DNA of 24,869 bases from contig CAJUFM010000043.1 in the NCBI GenBank assembly GCA_910585745.1, positions 1 to 24,869 of the forward strand, in the 5' to 3' direction. This DNA is from an uncultured Eubacterium sp. GTDB taxonomy: Bacteria > Bacillota > Clostridia > Lachnospirales > Lachnospiraceae. The translations under genes and the position numbers were made by a program. The notes under the pieces are model-generated. The model was not told the DNA's origin. It did not search any database and saw only the letters and a list, made by a program, of their open reading frames with translations. This document shows positions 14,035 to 21,986 of this stretch, piece after piece (position 1 is the first letter of the stretch; every line of letters begins with the position of its first letter).

Positions 14035-16287
14035 CTAGTCTAATGTTGCCTTCTGACCCTTTGCCGCTCTCTTCCGGTTTCTCACTCTTTTTGCATTCAA
14101 GACTCTGCCATCGTACTCAAAGGTATCAGTATTTGTGTCTACGATAGTAGAAAACACAAGGCTGTCGTTTTTATCCAATGCAATTCCCTTTACTCCCCGG
14201 CTGGTTTTCTTGAATTCACTGACCTCACTCAGGGAAAATCCCAGGGACAAACCGTTTCTGGTGAGCAGAATTACTTTTTTGTTCCCTTCTAACACGTCTG
14301 ACGCAGACAAAGAGATCACTCCTGCCACCTGGTCTTCCTGATCCAGCTTTGTTGCCGCCACCTGTAGGCGGCTGGTCTCAAATTCGGCGCCGGACACCAG
14401 CTTTACATAACCGCTCTTCGTGGCAAAGAAAAGCATGGACTCAAATAGATCTTCAAAAGAGAGATACAAAAGAGCCTCTTCGTCATTGGACATCCTGCAA
14501 AGGCTGTGAACCAGAGTGCCTTTGTCCTTCATCTTACACCGTGGGATCTTCTCCGCCTTGATCTGGTGCATATTTCCCTGATCCGTAAACAGGCAGAGCC
14601 TGTCTGTATTTTTCATTTTTATGATATGGGGATACTCCCCCTTCGCCTCTTCTGACGCCCTGGAAAATGCTCCCTCATCCATGGATTTTGTGTAGCCAAA
14701 GCGGTCAATGCACACATAAATGTTCTCGATCTTGATCTCCTCTACATAAGCCTTTGCTGCCACATCGAGAAGTTCTGTACGGCGCGGTCTTCCAAAGGCT
14801 TTCTTATATTCCCGCAGCCTTGTTTTGATAACCTTATAAAGCTCTTTCGTATTACCCAGCACCTTCTCGTACTGTTCAATGTCTGCCAGCAGGGAATCAT
14901 TTTCCTCATGAAGTTTCAGGATTTCCAGGCCGATCAGTCTGCTCAGCGGCATGGCAAGGATGGCATCCGCCTGTACCTCGGTAAATAATAGAGAAGCCGC
15001 CTGCTTTTCTGAAGCTGCACTTTTAAACTTAATATCTTTGGTTATTCCTTCGATCAGACACGCCTTCGCCTGCTTTACCGAAGAACTGCCCCGAAGGATC
15101 TCAATGATCAGGTCAATGACATCTGTCGCCTTCATCAGACCCTCAACAATTTCCAAACGTTTTTTTGCCTTTTCTAACAGGAAACGATATTCTCTGGTAT
15201 ATAAGTCCTCCTGGAACAGGATAAACTCCTCGATCATGGACTTAAGATTGAACAATCTGGGCTGTCCGCCGCGGATCGCCAGCAGATTGACACCGTAAGT
15301 ATCTTCCATCTGTGTCTTCTTATACAGGCCGTTTAATAAATTTTCTATATCACGGTCCTTTTTTACTTCGATCACGATGCGGATTCCTTCCTTGGAGGAC
15401 TCATCCCTGACATCAAAGATCTCATCGAATACCTTATCTTTAACAAGAGAAGAGAGTGTCTCTACCAGCTTGGTCTTATTGCCGGATATCGTGTATGGAA
15501 TCTCGGTGATCACGATATTGGTCCGTCCATTGTCGCCCTTCTCGATCTCCGTTCTGGCGCGCAGCCGGATCCTGCCTTCCCCGGTCTCATAGATGGAAGA
15601 CAGCTCCGCTGAATTGGTAATGATGCCTCCTGTAGGGAAATCTGGCGCCGGCAGGTAATCCATCAGTTTCTGGATGGAAATGCCTGGACGGTCCATACAG
15701 GCGATAACCGCATCGATCACCTCTGCCGGATTATGGGGCGGGATATTCGTCGCCATACCGACGGCGATCCCGGTCGTTCCATTGATCAGAAGATTGGGGA
15801 TCATCGCCGGAAGTACCACCGGTTCTTTTTCACTATCATCAAAGTTCGGATTGAACTCCACAAGACCCTTTTCTAAGTTATCCAGCATCGTCATAGCAGC
15901 CTTAGAAAGCCTCGCCTCGGTATAACGCATGGCCGCCGCCCCGTCTCCGTCTATGGAACCAAAATTTCCGTGTCCGTCCACCAGGGGCGCATTCAGCGAA
16001 TACTCCTCGGTCATATGGACCAGTGCGTCGTAGATCGAGCTGTCCCCGTGGGGATGGTATTTACCCATGGTATCTCCGACGATACGGGCACTTTTACGAT
16101 GAGGCTTATCCGGAGAAAGCCCCAGCTCCTTCATGGCATATAAGATTCTCCGCTGTACCGGTTTTAATCCATCCCGGACATCCGGCAGTGCACGTGATAC
16201 AATGACACTGACGGCATAATCCCGGTAAGAGGTTTTCATCTCCTCCGCAAAATCCAACTGTATGATATTCTCTTTCAGCTGACTCAT
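14035..16287 (-). CDS. Type IIA DNA topoisomerase subunit A (ParC/GyrA family)
   Basis: A 750-residue breakage-reunion subunit. The catalytic tyrosine is Y122 in AMRYTEARLS; the quinolone-pocket segment GKYHPHGDSSIYD (75-87) has Ser83 and Asp87, the wild-type susceptible pattern by E. coli GyrA numbering. The winged-helix and tower domains follow (DYLPAPDFPTGGII; TEIPYTISGNKTKLVETL). The C-terminal beta-pinwheel shows about five blades but no GyrA box (QRRGGRG-type) at its start, which argues for a topoisomerase IV-like relaxing/decatenating enzyme, while the N-domain stretch PLVDGHGNFGSIDGD resembles GyrA. ATG at 16287 is set by GGAGG 5-6 nt upstream. It follows the B subunit after 18 nt. 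parC versus a gyrA paralogue cannot be settled here. Confidence 0.92.
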   Translation of the reverse strand: MSQLKENIIQLDFAEEMKTSYRDYAVSVIVSRALPDVRDGLKPVQRRILYAMKELGLSPDKPHRKSARIVGDTMGKYHPHGDSSIYDALVHMTEEYSLNAPLVDGHGNFGSIDGDGAAAMRYTEARLSKAAMTMLDNLEKGLVEFNPNFDDSEKEPVVLPAMIPNLLINGTTGIAVGMATNIPPHNPAEVIDAVIACMDRPGISIQKLMDYLPAPDFPTGGIITNSAELSSIYETGEGRIRLRARTEIEKGDNGRTNIVITEIPYTISGNKTKLVETLSSLVKDKVFDEIFDVRDESSKEGIRIVIEVKKDRDIENLLNGLYKKTQMEDTYGVNLLAIRGGQPRLFNLKSMIEEFILFQEDLYTREYRFLLEKAKKRLEIVEGLMKATDVIDLIIEILRGSSSVKQAKACLIEGITKDIKFKSAASEKQAASLLFTEVQADAILAMPLSRLIGLEILKLHEENDSLLADIEQYEKVLGNTKELYKVIKTRLREYKKAFGRPRRTELLDVAAKAYVEEIKIENIYVCIDRFGYTKSMDEGAFSRASEEAKGEYPHIIKMKNTDRLCLFTDQGNMHQIKAEKIPRCKMKDKGTLVHSLCRMSNDEEALLYLSFEDLFESMLFFATKSGYVKLVSGAEFETSRLQVAATKLDQEDQVAGVISLSASDVLEGNKKVILLTRNGLSLGFSLSEVSEFKKTSRGVKGIALDKNDSLVFSTIVDTNTDTFEYDGRVLNAKRVRNRKRAAKGQKATLD

Positions 16288-16305
16288 AGTCTCCTCCAAT
16301 CAATG

Positions 16306-18234
16306 TTATATATCAACATTCGCATACCGCGCTTCTTCCATAATAAACTGCCGTCTGGGCGGGACATTACTTCCCATAAGCACATCTGTCACTTCATCTG
16401 CCTCCACGGTATCACTGATGGATACCTGGGCAAGAACCCGGCTGTCGGGATCCAGTGTCGTCTCCCAGAGCTGTACATCATCCATCTCTCCCAGACCTTT
16501 ATATCGCTGCAGCCCCTGGATCTTCTTCCCTGTCTTCCGGAACTTGTCCAGCTCAAAATCATTAAAAAGGTACTCGCTCTTTTTTACCTTCTTCTTCTTT
16601 TCCACATCCTCATAGTCTACCTTATAAAGGGGAGGCAGTCCCCGGTACACCTTGCCCTGATAGATCAGCTCCGGCATAAACCGATAAAAGAAGGTTAAGA
16701 GCAGTGTGCTGATATGGGCTCCGTCCACATCGGCATCCGTCAGGATGATAATCTTGTCATACCGGAGTTTATTTATATCAAAATCATCCCCGATGCCGCA
16801 GCCAAAGGAAGCGATCATTGATTTGATCTCGTTGTTCAAAAGTATTTTTTCCAGCGGCGCCTTTTCTACGTTCAGGATCTTTCCCCGCAGTGGCAGCACC
16901 GCCTGAGTCCTCCGGTTTCTTGCCGTCTTAACAGTACCGCCGGCAGAATCTCCCTCCACGATATAGATCTCGCACTCCTCCGGCTTTTTGGATGAACAGG
17001 CAGCCAGTTTGCTCTTCGTGTCTACATTCATCAGTTCTTTTAATACAGAGCGTCTCGCCTTATCGCTGGCGGTCCTGGCCTTAAAAGATTTGCGGACATT
17101 TTCCAGGATTGTTTTCAGTACCTCTACATTTTTATCAAAATACCGCTGTATCTCCTGGCTGAACACGTCGTCCACCGCCGTCTTCGCATCGGTATTTCCC
17201 AGTTTATTCTTCGTCTGGCTCTCAAACTGGGGATCCGGATGCTTGATGGATACGATCGCCACCAGACCATTGCGGATATCCTTTCCATCGTAATTTTCTT
17301 CGTTGTTTTTCAAAAATCCAAGTTCCCTGGCATACTGATTCATCACGCGGGTCAGCGCCATTTTAAATCCAGTCACCAGCGTTCCCCCATCTGTCACATT
17401 GATGCGGTTACAATAGGAATTGATCTGCTCCGTAAAGGTATTTACATACTGAAGCGCCACTTCCACCTCGATCTCGCCGCTGGTTCCCTCGATATAAATG
17501 ACATCCTTATGCAGAGGTGTTACATCGCGGTTAATATAACTGACATAGCTCTGGATCCCAAACTCTTCCTGGAACACTGCGCTTTCACCGGTGTGTTCAT
17601 CTGTAAAAATAATCTTCAGATTTTTATTCAGATAGGCGATCTCCTTCAGCTTCTTTTTAATGGTCTCCGGCTTAAATTCCACGGTTTCAAATATAGTATC
17701 ATCCGGATAAAAGGTCACTTTCGTCCCCGTATCATTTTTCAAACATTTTCCCGCCACCGGAAGCAGTCCCTTTTCTAATTTGACAATTGGCTTTCCTCCG
17801 TCCCGGTACTCATCCCGGTACACCTGTCCGTCCTTCCTGACTTCCACCGTCATGCTCTTAGACAGCGCGTTGACTACCGATGCCCCTACACCGTGAAGTC
17901 CTCCGGACACTTTATATACACTATTGTTAAATTTGCCGCCGGCGTGGAGGATCGTATACACCACCCGGACCGTCGGAATTTTCTTTGTAGGATGGATGTC
18001 TACCGGCACCCCCCTGCCGTTATCCTCTACGGACACACCGCCATCCTTCGTCAGAGTAATATGTATCTCCGAACAGAATCCGGCAAGATGCTCATCGATG
18101 CCGTTATCAAGAATCTCCCAGATCAGGTGATGAAGTCCCCTTGTCCCAGTACTCCCGATATACATTCCGGGGCGCTTTCTCACCGCCTCCAGTCCCTCTA
18201 ATATTACAATCTGGCTTCCATCATATTTATCCAT
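16306..18234 (-). CDS. Type IIA DNA topoisomerase subunit B (ParE/GyrB family)
   Basis: A 642-residue ATPase subunit. GHKL motifs: E40 and N44 in WEILDNGIDE, DNGRGVP (71-77) and GGLHGVGASVVNAL (111-124). The QTK loop is ESQTKNKLGN (338-347). The TOPRIM metal site has VEGDSAGG (426-433) and TDADVDGAH (499-507). PLRGKILNVEKA (448-459) is GyrB-like in wording; the large insertion of proteobacterial GyrB is absent. The ATG at 18234 is chosen since AAGGATG lies 6-9 nt upstream and homologues begin with a short segment before the ILEGLEAVRKRPGMYIG signature; an in-frame extension to 18363 would run through the promoter and leader. Cotranscribed with the A subunit downstream. Confidence 0.93.
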   Translation of the reverse strand: MDKYDGSQIVILEGLEAVRKRPGMYIGSTGTRGLHHLIWEILDNGIDEHLAGFCSEIHITLTKDGGVSVEDNGRGVPVDIHPTKKIPTVRVVYTILHAGGKFNNSVYKVSGGLHGVGASVVNALSKSMTVEVRKDGQVYRDEYRDGGKPIVKLEKGLLPVAGKCLKNDTGTKVTFYPDDTIFETVEFKPETIKKKLKEIAYLNKNLKIIFTDEHTGESAVFQEEFGIQSYVSYINRDVTPLHKDVIYIEGTSGEIEVEVALQYVNTFTEQINSYCNRINVTDGGTLVTGFKMALTRVMNQYARELGFLKNNEENYDGKDIRNGLVAIVSIKHPDPQFESQTKNKLGNTDAKTAVDDVFSQEIQRYFDKNVEVLKTILENVRKSFKARTASDKARRSVLKELMNVDTKSKLAACSSKKPEECEIYIVEGDSAGGTVKTARNRRTQAVLPLRGKILNVEKAPLEKILLNNEIKSMIASFGCGIGDDFDINKLRYDKIIILTDADVDGAHISTLLLTFFYRFMPELIYQGKVYRGLPPLYKVDYEDVEKKKKVKKSEYLFNDFELDKFRKTGKKIQGLQRYKGLGEMDDVQLWETTLDPDSRVLAQVSISDTVEADEVTDVLMGSNVPPRRQFIMEEARYANVDI

Positions 18235-18268
18235 TGAAAACATCCTTTCAAAAAACAATGCTCCCCGA

Positions 18269-18332
18269 TCAGCTCCATGGCGCGAACCATAAGCTGACAA
18301 ACACCCGCCAGGCAACTGGCGGGTGTCCGTCA
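18269..18332 (-). promoter_or_regulatory. Structured leader of the topoisomerase operon: two overlapping hairpins
   Basis: The first hairpin (18332-18295) has a 17-bp stem, 15 Watson-Crick and two G-U pairs, with loop UUGC; its core ACACCCGCCAG/CTGGCGGGTGT is perfect. The second (18297-18269) pairs UCAGCUUAUGG with CCAU-G-GAGCUGA with one bulge. They share three bases (18295-18297) and so compete at their ends. Only three U follow the first and an AU-rich stretch with six U lies 13 nt after the second, so neither is a standard terminator. The leader of about 108 nt could act as an attenuator, a protein-binding leader or an mRNA-stability element. Confidence 0.65.
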
Positions 18333-18348
18333 AGGTTTCCAAAATAAT

Positions 18349-18377
18349 ATTGTAACGGAACATGCGTTTTTTTTCAA
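18349..18377 (-). promoter_or_regulatory. Vegetative (sigma-A-type) promoter of the topoisomerase operon
   Basis: TTGAAA (18377-18372), a spacer of exactly 17 nt, TACAAT (18354-18349). An A-run in the spacer begins right after the -35 box. Expected start near 18342, about 108 nt before the B-subunit ATG. Confidence 0.75.
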
Positions 18378-18409
18378 GGAGAACTTTTACCTCGCTGGCT
18401 TATTTTCCT

Positions 18410-19612
18410 TTACACTTCAATGCGCTGGTCTCCAAACCATATAGCCCTGACATGATCCACATCCACCAGAGAAGAAAAATTCAGTCTGTTTTTCCTCTCC
18501 CATTGGTTATTCTTCTGTACTGCGGTACTGTAATCTCCCCGGATCTGATGTTCCTCATCCTCCTCTGTCTGCCGTCCAATCAACTTCCCGTCATCCATCT
18601 CCACATACACCTGGTTCCATGTTTTGTTAGAGTTTTCAATTTGATCTTCTGACAACACCTGTTCAAACTGCAGGGTATATGGCGTAATAACGATACGTTT
18701 CAAGGTTCCCACAGAAAGATAATGTTTCTCAGTGCCGGTCTCCGGCAGCCGGATCTTAACATCTGGAGTAATGACTTTTTCCCTGCACTCTCCATAATCC
18801 AGAACAAAGTCTTCCTGCACCTCTCCTTTCATAACATGTTCATCGTCACTCATAAGCCCTTTCAGGGAAAGACGGCATTTTTCCCCTTTACGGTAATAGC
18901 GGTCTTTTCCATCCCGTTTTTCATACTCGCAGGTTATGACAATACGTATCTCATCCGTTCCCTGGTTTTCAATCATCTCCCCGTTATCTATAAAAGCCTC
19001 TTCTGTGCTTCCCTCACCATCTTTAGAAATACTGTGGCAGAAAGAAGCATGTTCTGTCACCCCCTCCATCTCCCCAGCATTACCAGATCCTGCAGGATTC
19101 CCCGTTTCCCCGGCATTACTGGAGACTACATGATCTTCCGTTTCCCCAGTGAAAGACACATTTCCAAAATGGTATTCCTTATCTTTATCAAATTTTTTTC
19201 CATCCGTTCTCTTCAGCCGGAGAATGATATAACTCAGTCTCTCCGTCCCTGTCACCTGCTCCATTGATACCTTCAGGTTCTTAAAGGTGTTTTTCCCAGC
19301 TGTCACCTCAGGCTTTGCCGATGACTCTTTGATCATCTCCGTGTCCCCTGTAAAAAGCTTCGTCAGCGATTGAAAGCCTCCCCTGCCGGCCGCTGTCGCC
19401 GTCATCGCCGCCAGCAGACAGCAAAATACGATCCCTGCTGCTTTTACATACCTGAAATGATACACGCTCCGCCGTCTCCTGATATCACAGATCCTCTCAG
19501 TCTTTTCTGTATCCGCCCCGATCTGCTGGTATGCCGCTTTCATTTTCTTCCGGACCACCTCCGGCAGTTCCACTTCCTGTTCCAATATATTTTTTACATC
19601 ATTATCTCGCAT
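18410..19612 (-). CDS. Membrane-anchored putative anti-sigma factor (DUF4179-like)
   Basis: A 400-residue single-pass membrane protein. Residues 1-55 are cytoplasmic and charged (NILEQEVELPEVVRKKMKAA, then an Arg cluster), 56-76 form one membrane segment (VKAAGIVFCCLLAAMTATAA), and the remaining 320 residues would be extracellular, with a Gly/Asn/Ala/Glu low-complexity stretch (around NAGETGNPAGSGNAGEMEG, encoded by a 12-base near-repeat at 19071 and 19107). The layout equals that of ECF anti-sigma factors of the DUF4179 type. Its ATG overlaps the sigma gene by 11 nt, with AGGGGA upstream, so the two are coupled. By analogy the N-terminus holds the sigma factor at the membrane and the outer domain senses an envelope signal. 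The zinc-binding HxxxCxxC motif is absent. The frame is open upstream to 19753, but an extended start would fall inside sigma coding sequence. Confidence 0.75.
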   Translation of the reverse strand: MRDNDVKNILEQEVELPEVVRKKMKAAYQQIGADTEKTERICDIRRRRSVYHFRYVKAAGIVFCCLLAAMTATAAGRGGFQSLTKLFTGDTEMIKESSAKPEVTAGKNTFKNLKVSMEQVTGTERLSYIILRLKRTDGKKFDKDKEYHFGNVSFTGETEDHVVSSNAGETGNPAGSGNAGEMEGVTEHASFCHSISKDGEGSTEEAFIDNGEMIENQGTDEIRIVITCEYEKRDGKDRYYRKGEKCRLSLKGLMSDDEHVMKGEVQEDFVLDYGECREKVITPDVKIRLPETGTEKHYLSVGTLKRIVITPYTLQFEQVLSEDQIENSNKTWNQVYVEMDDGKLIGRQTEEDEEHQIRGDYSTAVQKNNQWERKNRLNFSSLVDVDHVRAIWFGDQRIEV

Positions 19613-20192
19613 AATTTTCCCCTGTCCTTTCCGGAATAATCCTTCTTTTCTCCTGCTTCCAATCCATTTTGTTTTTCCCTTTTCCCGACTGTCTCTCATA
19701 TGCCCGGCGCAGATCCTCACGCCCCCGGCGCAGCCTTGTCCGTACTGTGGCATCTTTCATATCCAGAAGCTCCCCGATCTCCTTCGTAGGGAATCCCTCC
19801 ACATAATACAGCACCAGAATCTCCCGGTACTGTTCATCCACCGACTGGATCAGTTCCTCGTACATCATATGTTCCAGCACATGATCGCTCTGCTCCCGTT
19901 CCGGGATCTCGCCAAAGGCCACCTCCCAGCTGCGTTTTTCCAGAAAATCTTTTGCCTTGTTGATCAGCATCCGGATCAGCCATGTACGGAAGTATTTGGG
20001 CTGTCTCAGATCCCCGATCTTCTCAAATGCGGACAAAATGGTATCCTGTATGATATCCGCTGCATCTTCTGGATTTTTTACATAGCAGACCGCCACTTTA
20101 TACAGGCTCTGCCGATTCTCTTCAATCAGCTGTACAAAGGCATCGGCATCACCACCCTGGGCCCGTTTTACAAGTTTTTTCAAATCTTTCAT
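19602..20192 (-). CDS. ECF-type RNA polymerase sigma factor
   Basis: A 196-residue sigma-70 family ECF factor. Region 2 covers about 11-80 with EDAADIIQDTILSAFEKIGD (42-61) and FRTWLIRMLINKAKDFL (68-84); region 4 covers about 110-160 with REILVLYYVEGFPTKEIGEL (123-142) and the helix DATVRTRLRRGREDLR. No region 3, as expected. A basic tail of about 30 residues (from SGKGKNKMDWKQEKRR) follows. It starts 6 nt after the second permease stop, behind GAGGTGAGAGGAG, so it is part of the transporter operon. The ECF-type promoter before the operon (23418-23444) suggests positive autoregulation, held in check by the coupled anti-sigma protein. SigV/SigW-like in style, but the group is not assigned. Confidence 0.92.
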   Translation of the reverse strand: MKDLKKLVKRAQGGDADAFVQLIEENRQSLYKVAVCYVKNPEDAADIIQDTILSAFEKIGDLRQPKYFRTWLIRMLINKAKDFLEKRSWEVAFGEIPEREQSDHVLEHMMYEELIQSVDEQYREILVLYYVEGFPTKEIGELLDMKDATVRTRLRRGREDLRRAYERQSGKGKNKMDWKQEKRRIIPERTGENYAR

Positions 20193-20198
20193 CTCCTC

Positions 20199-21245
20199 TC
20201 ACCTCTTTGCTTCTTTATATCTGGAGCTTGCGAAATAACAAAAATATAGTATGATCGTGCCCAGTCCTAATGTCATCCCAAAGGCCCTGCAGACATCCAT
20301 AAATATCATGTCAACATCCGGCACAATTTTTAAAATCATGCACATCAGGATAAGCCCTGTCGCAAAACCTGCTCCGGCAGCCCCATAAAATCTCTTTGAT
20401 ACCTCAAAACACACCTGTGATCTCCCATATCCAAAAAGACTCCATGCATAAAATAACTGTCTCCGGAACCGGAACCATATAAATGTGATCAGAATGGTAC
20501 TCAGTGAAAAGCTGATGAGGATCATGATGTACATCGTATCCATGATCACGTCACTGGATAAATACGAAACAACAGCGGAAGGGTCATCCTGTTCTTCCAG
20601 CCCGATGTGTACATTAGCAGGAAACTCAAAAAGGTCATAAATTTTCTGCCCGATCTCCTGTATACTGGATTTCTTTTTTGTATCCAGGACATATTGGGTA
20701 TTGATCCCAGATATCTTCACTGCCGATTTAAAATCCAGCAGGATCATCTGATTGATACGGCTGTCTTCTTCTGTTCCCATGATTCCGATCACTTCATAAT
20801 CTATATCATTAAACCGGAAATAGTTCTTGCCATCACGGGCAGACACATCCTTCCCATGGTCTTTTCCGAGTACCACCATCCCCTGATCCGTCCACGAAGC
20901 AGAGTGGTCAAAATACTTCCCGGAAAGCATCGGCGGCTCTGCCATATCCCCTTTTACATATATCCCCCGCATTATTACATTCTGGTCGCGCACCGGTACA
21001 TAGATGGCAAAATCCTCATATTCCGATTCCATTTCAGGAAGTACTTCTTCCCATTGATCCTCCTCTTCCGACTCTATTATGCTAAATCCTTTATGATGCC
21101 CCGAATAAAGAGATTTTCCAAGGAGCTCTGCAATACGTTCCGCGCGGGCTGCAGATACGATCAGTAAAATACATAAGGAAATGACTGTAAAACTGAAAAA
21201 CAGAAGTAAATTTCCCTTTGGAACCTTTTTTCCAAATAATTTCAT
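20199..21245 (-). CDS. FtsX-like ABC transporter permease (second subunit)
   Basis: A 348-residue membrane protein with the MacB/FtsX plan: one segment near the N-terminus (about 12-33, LLLFFSFTVISLCILLIVSA), an extracellular domain of some 200 residues with VPVRDQNVIMRGIYVKGD and MVVLGKDHGKDVSARDGKNYFRF (MacB-PCD-like), then three segments at about 236-258, 286-308 and 318-340. The ATG overlaps the stop of the ATPase gene by 4 nt (ATGA, 21242-21245). It pairs with the other permease in this operon to form a heteromeric transporter. MacB-type transporters usually do not import substrates but couple cytoplasmic ATP hydrolysis to work at or outside the membrane; the substrate is unknown. Confidence 0.82.
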   Translation of the reverse strand: MKLFGKKVPKGNLLLFFSFTVISLCILLIVSAARAERIAELLGKSLYSGHHKGFSIIESEEEDQWEEVLPEMESEYEDFAIYVPVRDQNVIMRGIYVKGDMAEPPMLSGKYFDHSASWTDQGMVVLGKDHGKDVSARDGKNYFRFNDIDYEVIGIMGTEEDSRINQMILLDFKSAVKISGINTQYVLDTKKKSSIQEIGQKIYDLFEFPANVHIGLEEQDDPSAVVSYLSSDVIMDTMYIMILISFSLSTILITFIWFRFRRQLFYAWSLFGYGRSQVCFEVSKRFYGAAGAGFATGLILMCMILKIVPDVDMIFMDVCRAFGMTLGLGTIILYFCYFASSRYKEAKR

Positions 21246-21955
21246 ACACTTCCTCCTTTATCCCAGTCACTCTGTCCGGTCCCGCCGCCACTTTCCACAG
21301 TACCATCCTTCACATGAATGATCCTATCGCACTTTTGTGCCACTTTTGCATCATGGGTGACGATAATAACCGTTTTCCCTTTCTCATTCAGCCTCCTAAA
21401 GATTTTCTGTACCTCTTCACCCGTCGCCTCATCCAGTGCCCCGGTGGGCTCATCCGCCAAAATCACCCTGGGACTTTTTACCACGGCCCTTGCTATCGCC
21501 ACTCTCTGCTGCTGACCACCTGACAATTCAGCAGGATATGCCTTCGCCTTATCCTCTATACCAAGATCTGTGAGCGCCTCCATTACCATTTTTTTAACCT
21601 TTTTCCGGGAATATCCCTGATATTTTAGGGGAAGCGCCACATTTCGGAAAACATTCAGGTCGTCCACCAGGGCAAAATACTGCAGGATAAAACCAATCTC
21701 GTTTCTGCGGAACCTGACCAGTTCCTTCTGGCTTTTAAAATTAACTTCTTTTCCATCATATAAATATGTACCGCTGTCAGCTGACATCATTCCTCCCAGT
21801 ATGTTAAGAAGCGTGGATTTCCCCGAACCACTTTTCCCCATGACTGCTACCATTTCGCCCTCCTGTATGGAAAGACTTATCCCCCGGAGCGCCTCCACGA
21901 CAGCTTCTTTTTTGCCTTTACCAAATGTCTTCACTACATTTTCTATTTGGATCAT
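21242..21955 (-). CDS. ABC transporter ATP-binding protein (MacB/LolD type)
   Basis: A 237-residue ABC ATPase with all motifs intact: Walker A GKSGSGKST (40-48), Q-loop glutamine 92 in FILQYFALVDDL, signature LSGGQQQRVAIARA (144-157), Walker B VILADEPTGALD (164-175) with catalytic Glu169, and H-loop His201 in VTHD. The N-terminus VVKTFGKGKKEAVVEALRGISL and the ADEPTGALD wording place it in the MacB/LolD/FtsE-like group serving FtsX-type permeases, matching the flanking genes. AGGAGGAG stands before the ATG. Overlaps the second permease by 4 nt and follows the first by 31 nt. Confidence 0.96.
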   Translation of the reverse strand: MIQIENVVKTFGKGKKEAVVEALRGISLSIQEGEMVAVMGKSGSGKSTLLNILGGMMSADSGTYLYDGKEVNFKSQKELVRFRRNEIGFILQYFALVDDLNVFRNVALPLKYQGYSRKKVKKMVMEALTDLGIEDKAKAYPAELSGGQQQRVAIARAVVKSPRVILADEPTGALDEATGEEVQKIFRRLNEKGKTVIIVTHDAKVAQKCDRIIHVKDGTVESGGGTGQSDWDKGGSV

Positions 21956-21986
21956 ACTCTTCTCCTCCTGTTCCTAATCCCTGTTA

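Noticed and set aside
18295..18332. 17-bp hairpin as an intrinsic terminator
   Set aside because: Only three U follow the stem in the transcript, and the hairpin lies downstream of the promoter of the gene it precedes; it is kept as a leader structure instead.
18235..18363. N-terminal extension of the topoisomerase B subunit
   Set aside because: The extended frame would run through the -10 box and both leader hairpins, and family members start only a few residues before the ILEGLEAVRKRPGMYIG signature.
19071..19118. Short near-repeat in the anti-sigma gene as a mobile or CRISPR-like repeat
   Set aside because: There are only two copies of 12 bases with one mismatch, in frame, encoding a low-complexity Asn-Ala-Gly-Glu stretch; internal duplication or slippage is sufficient.
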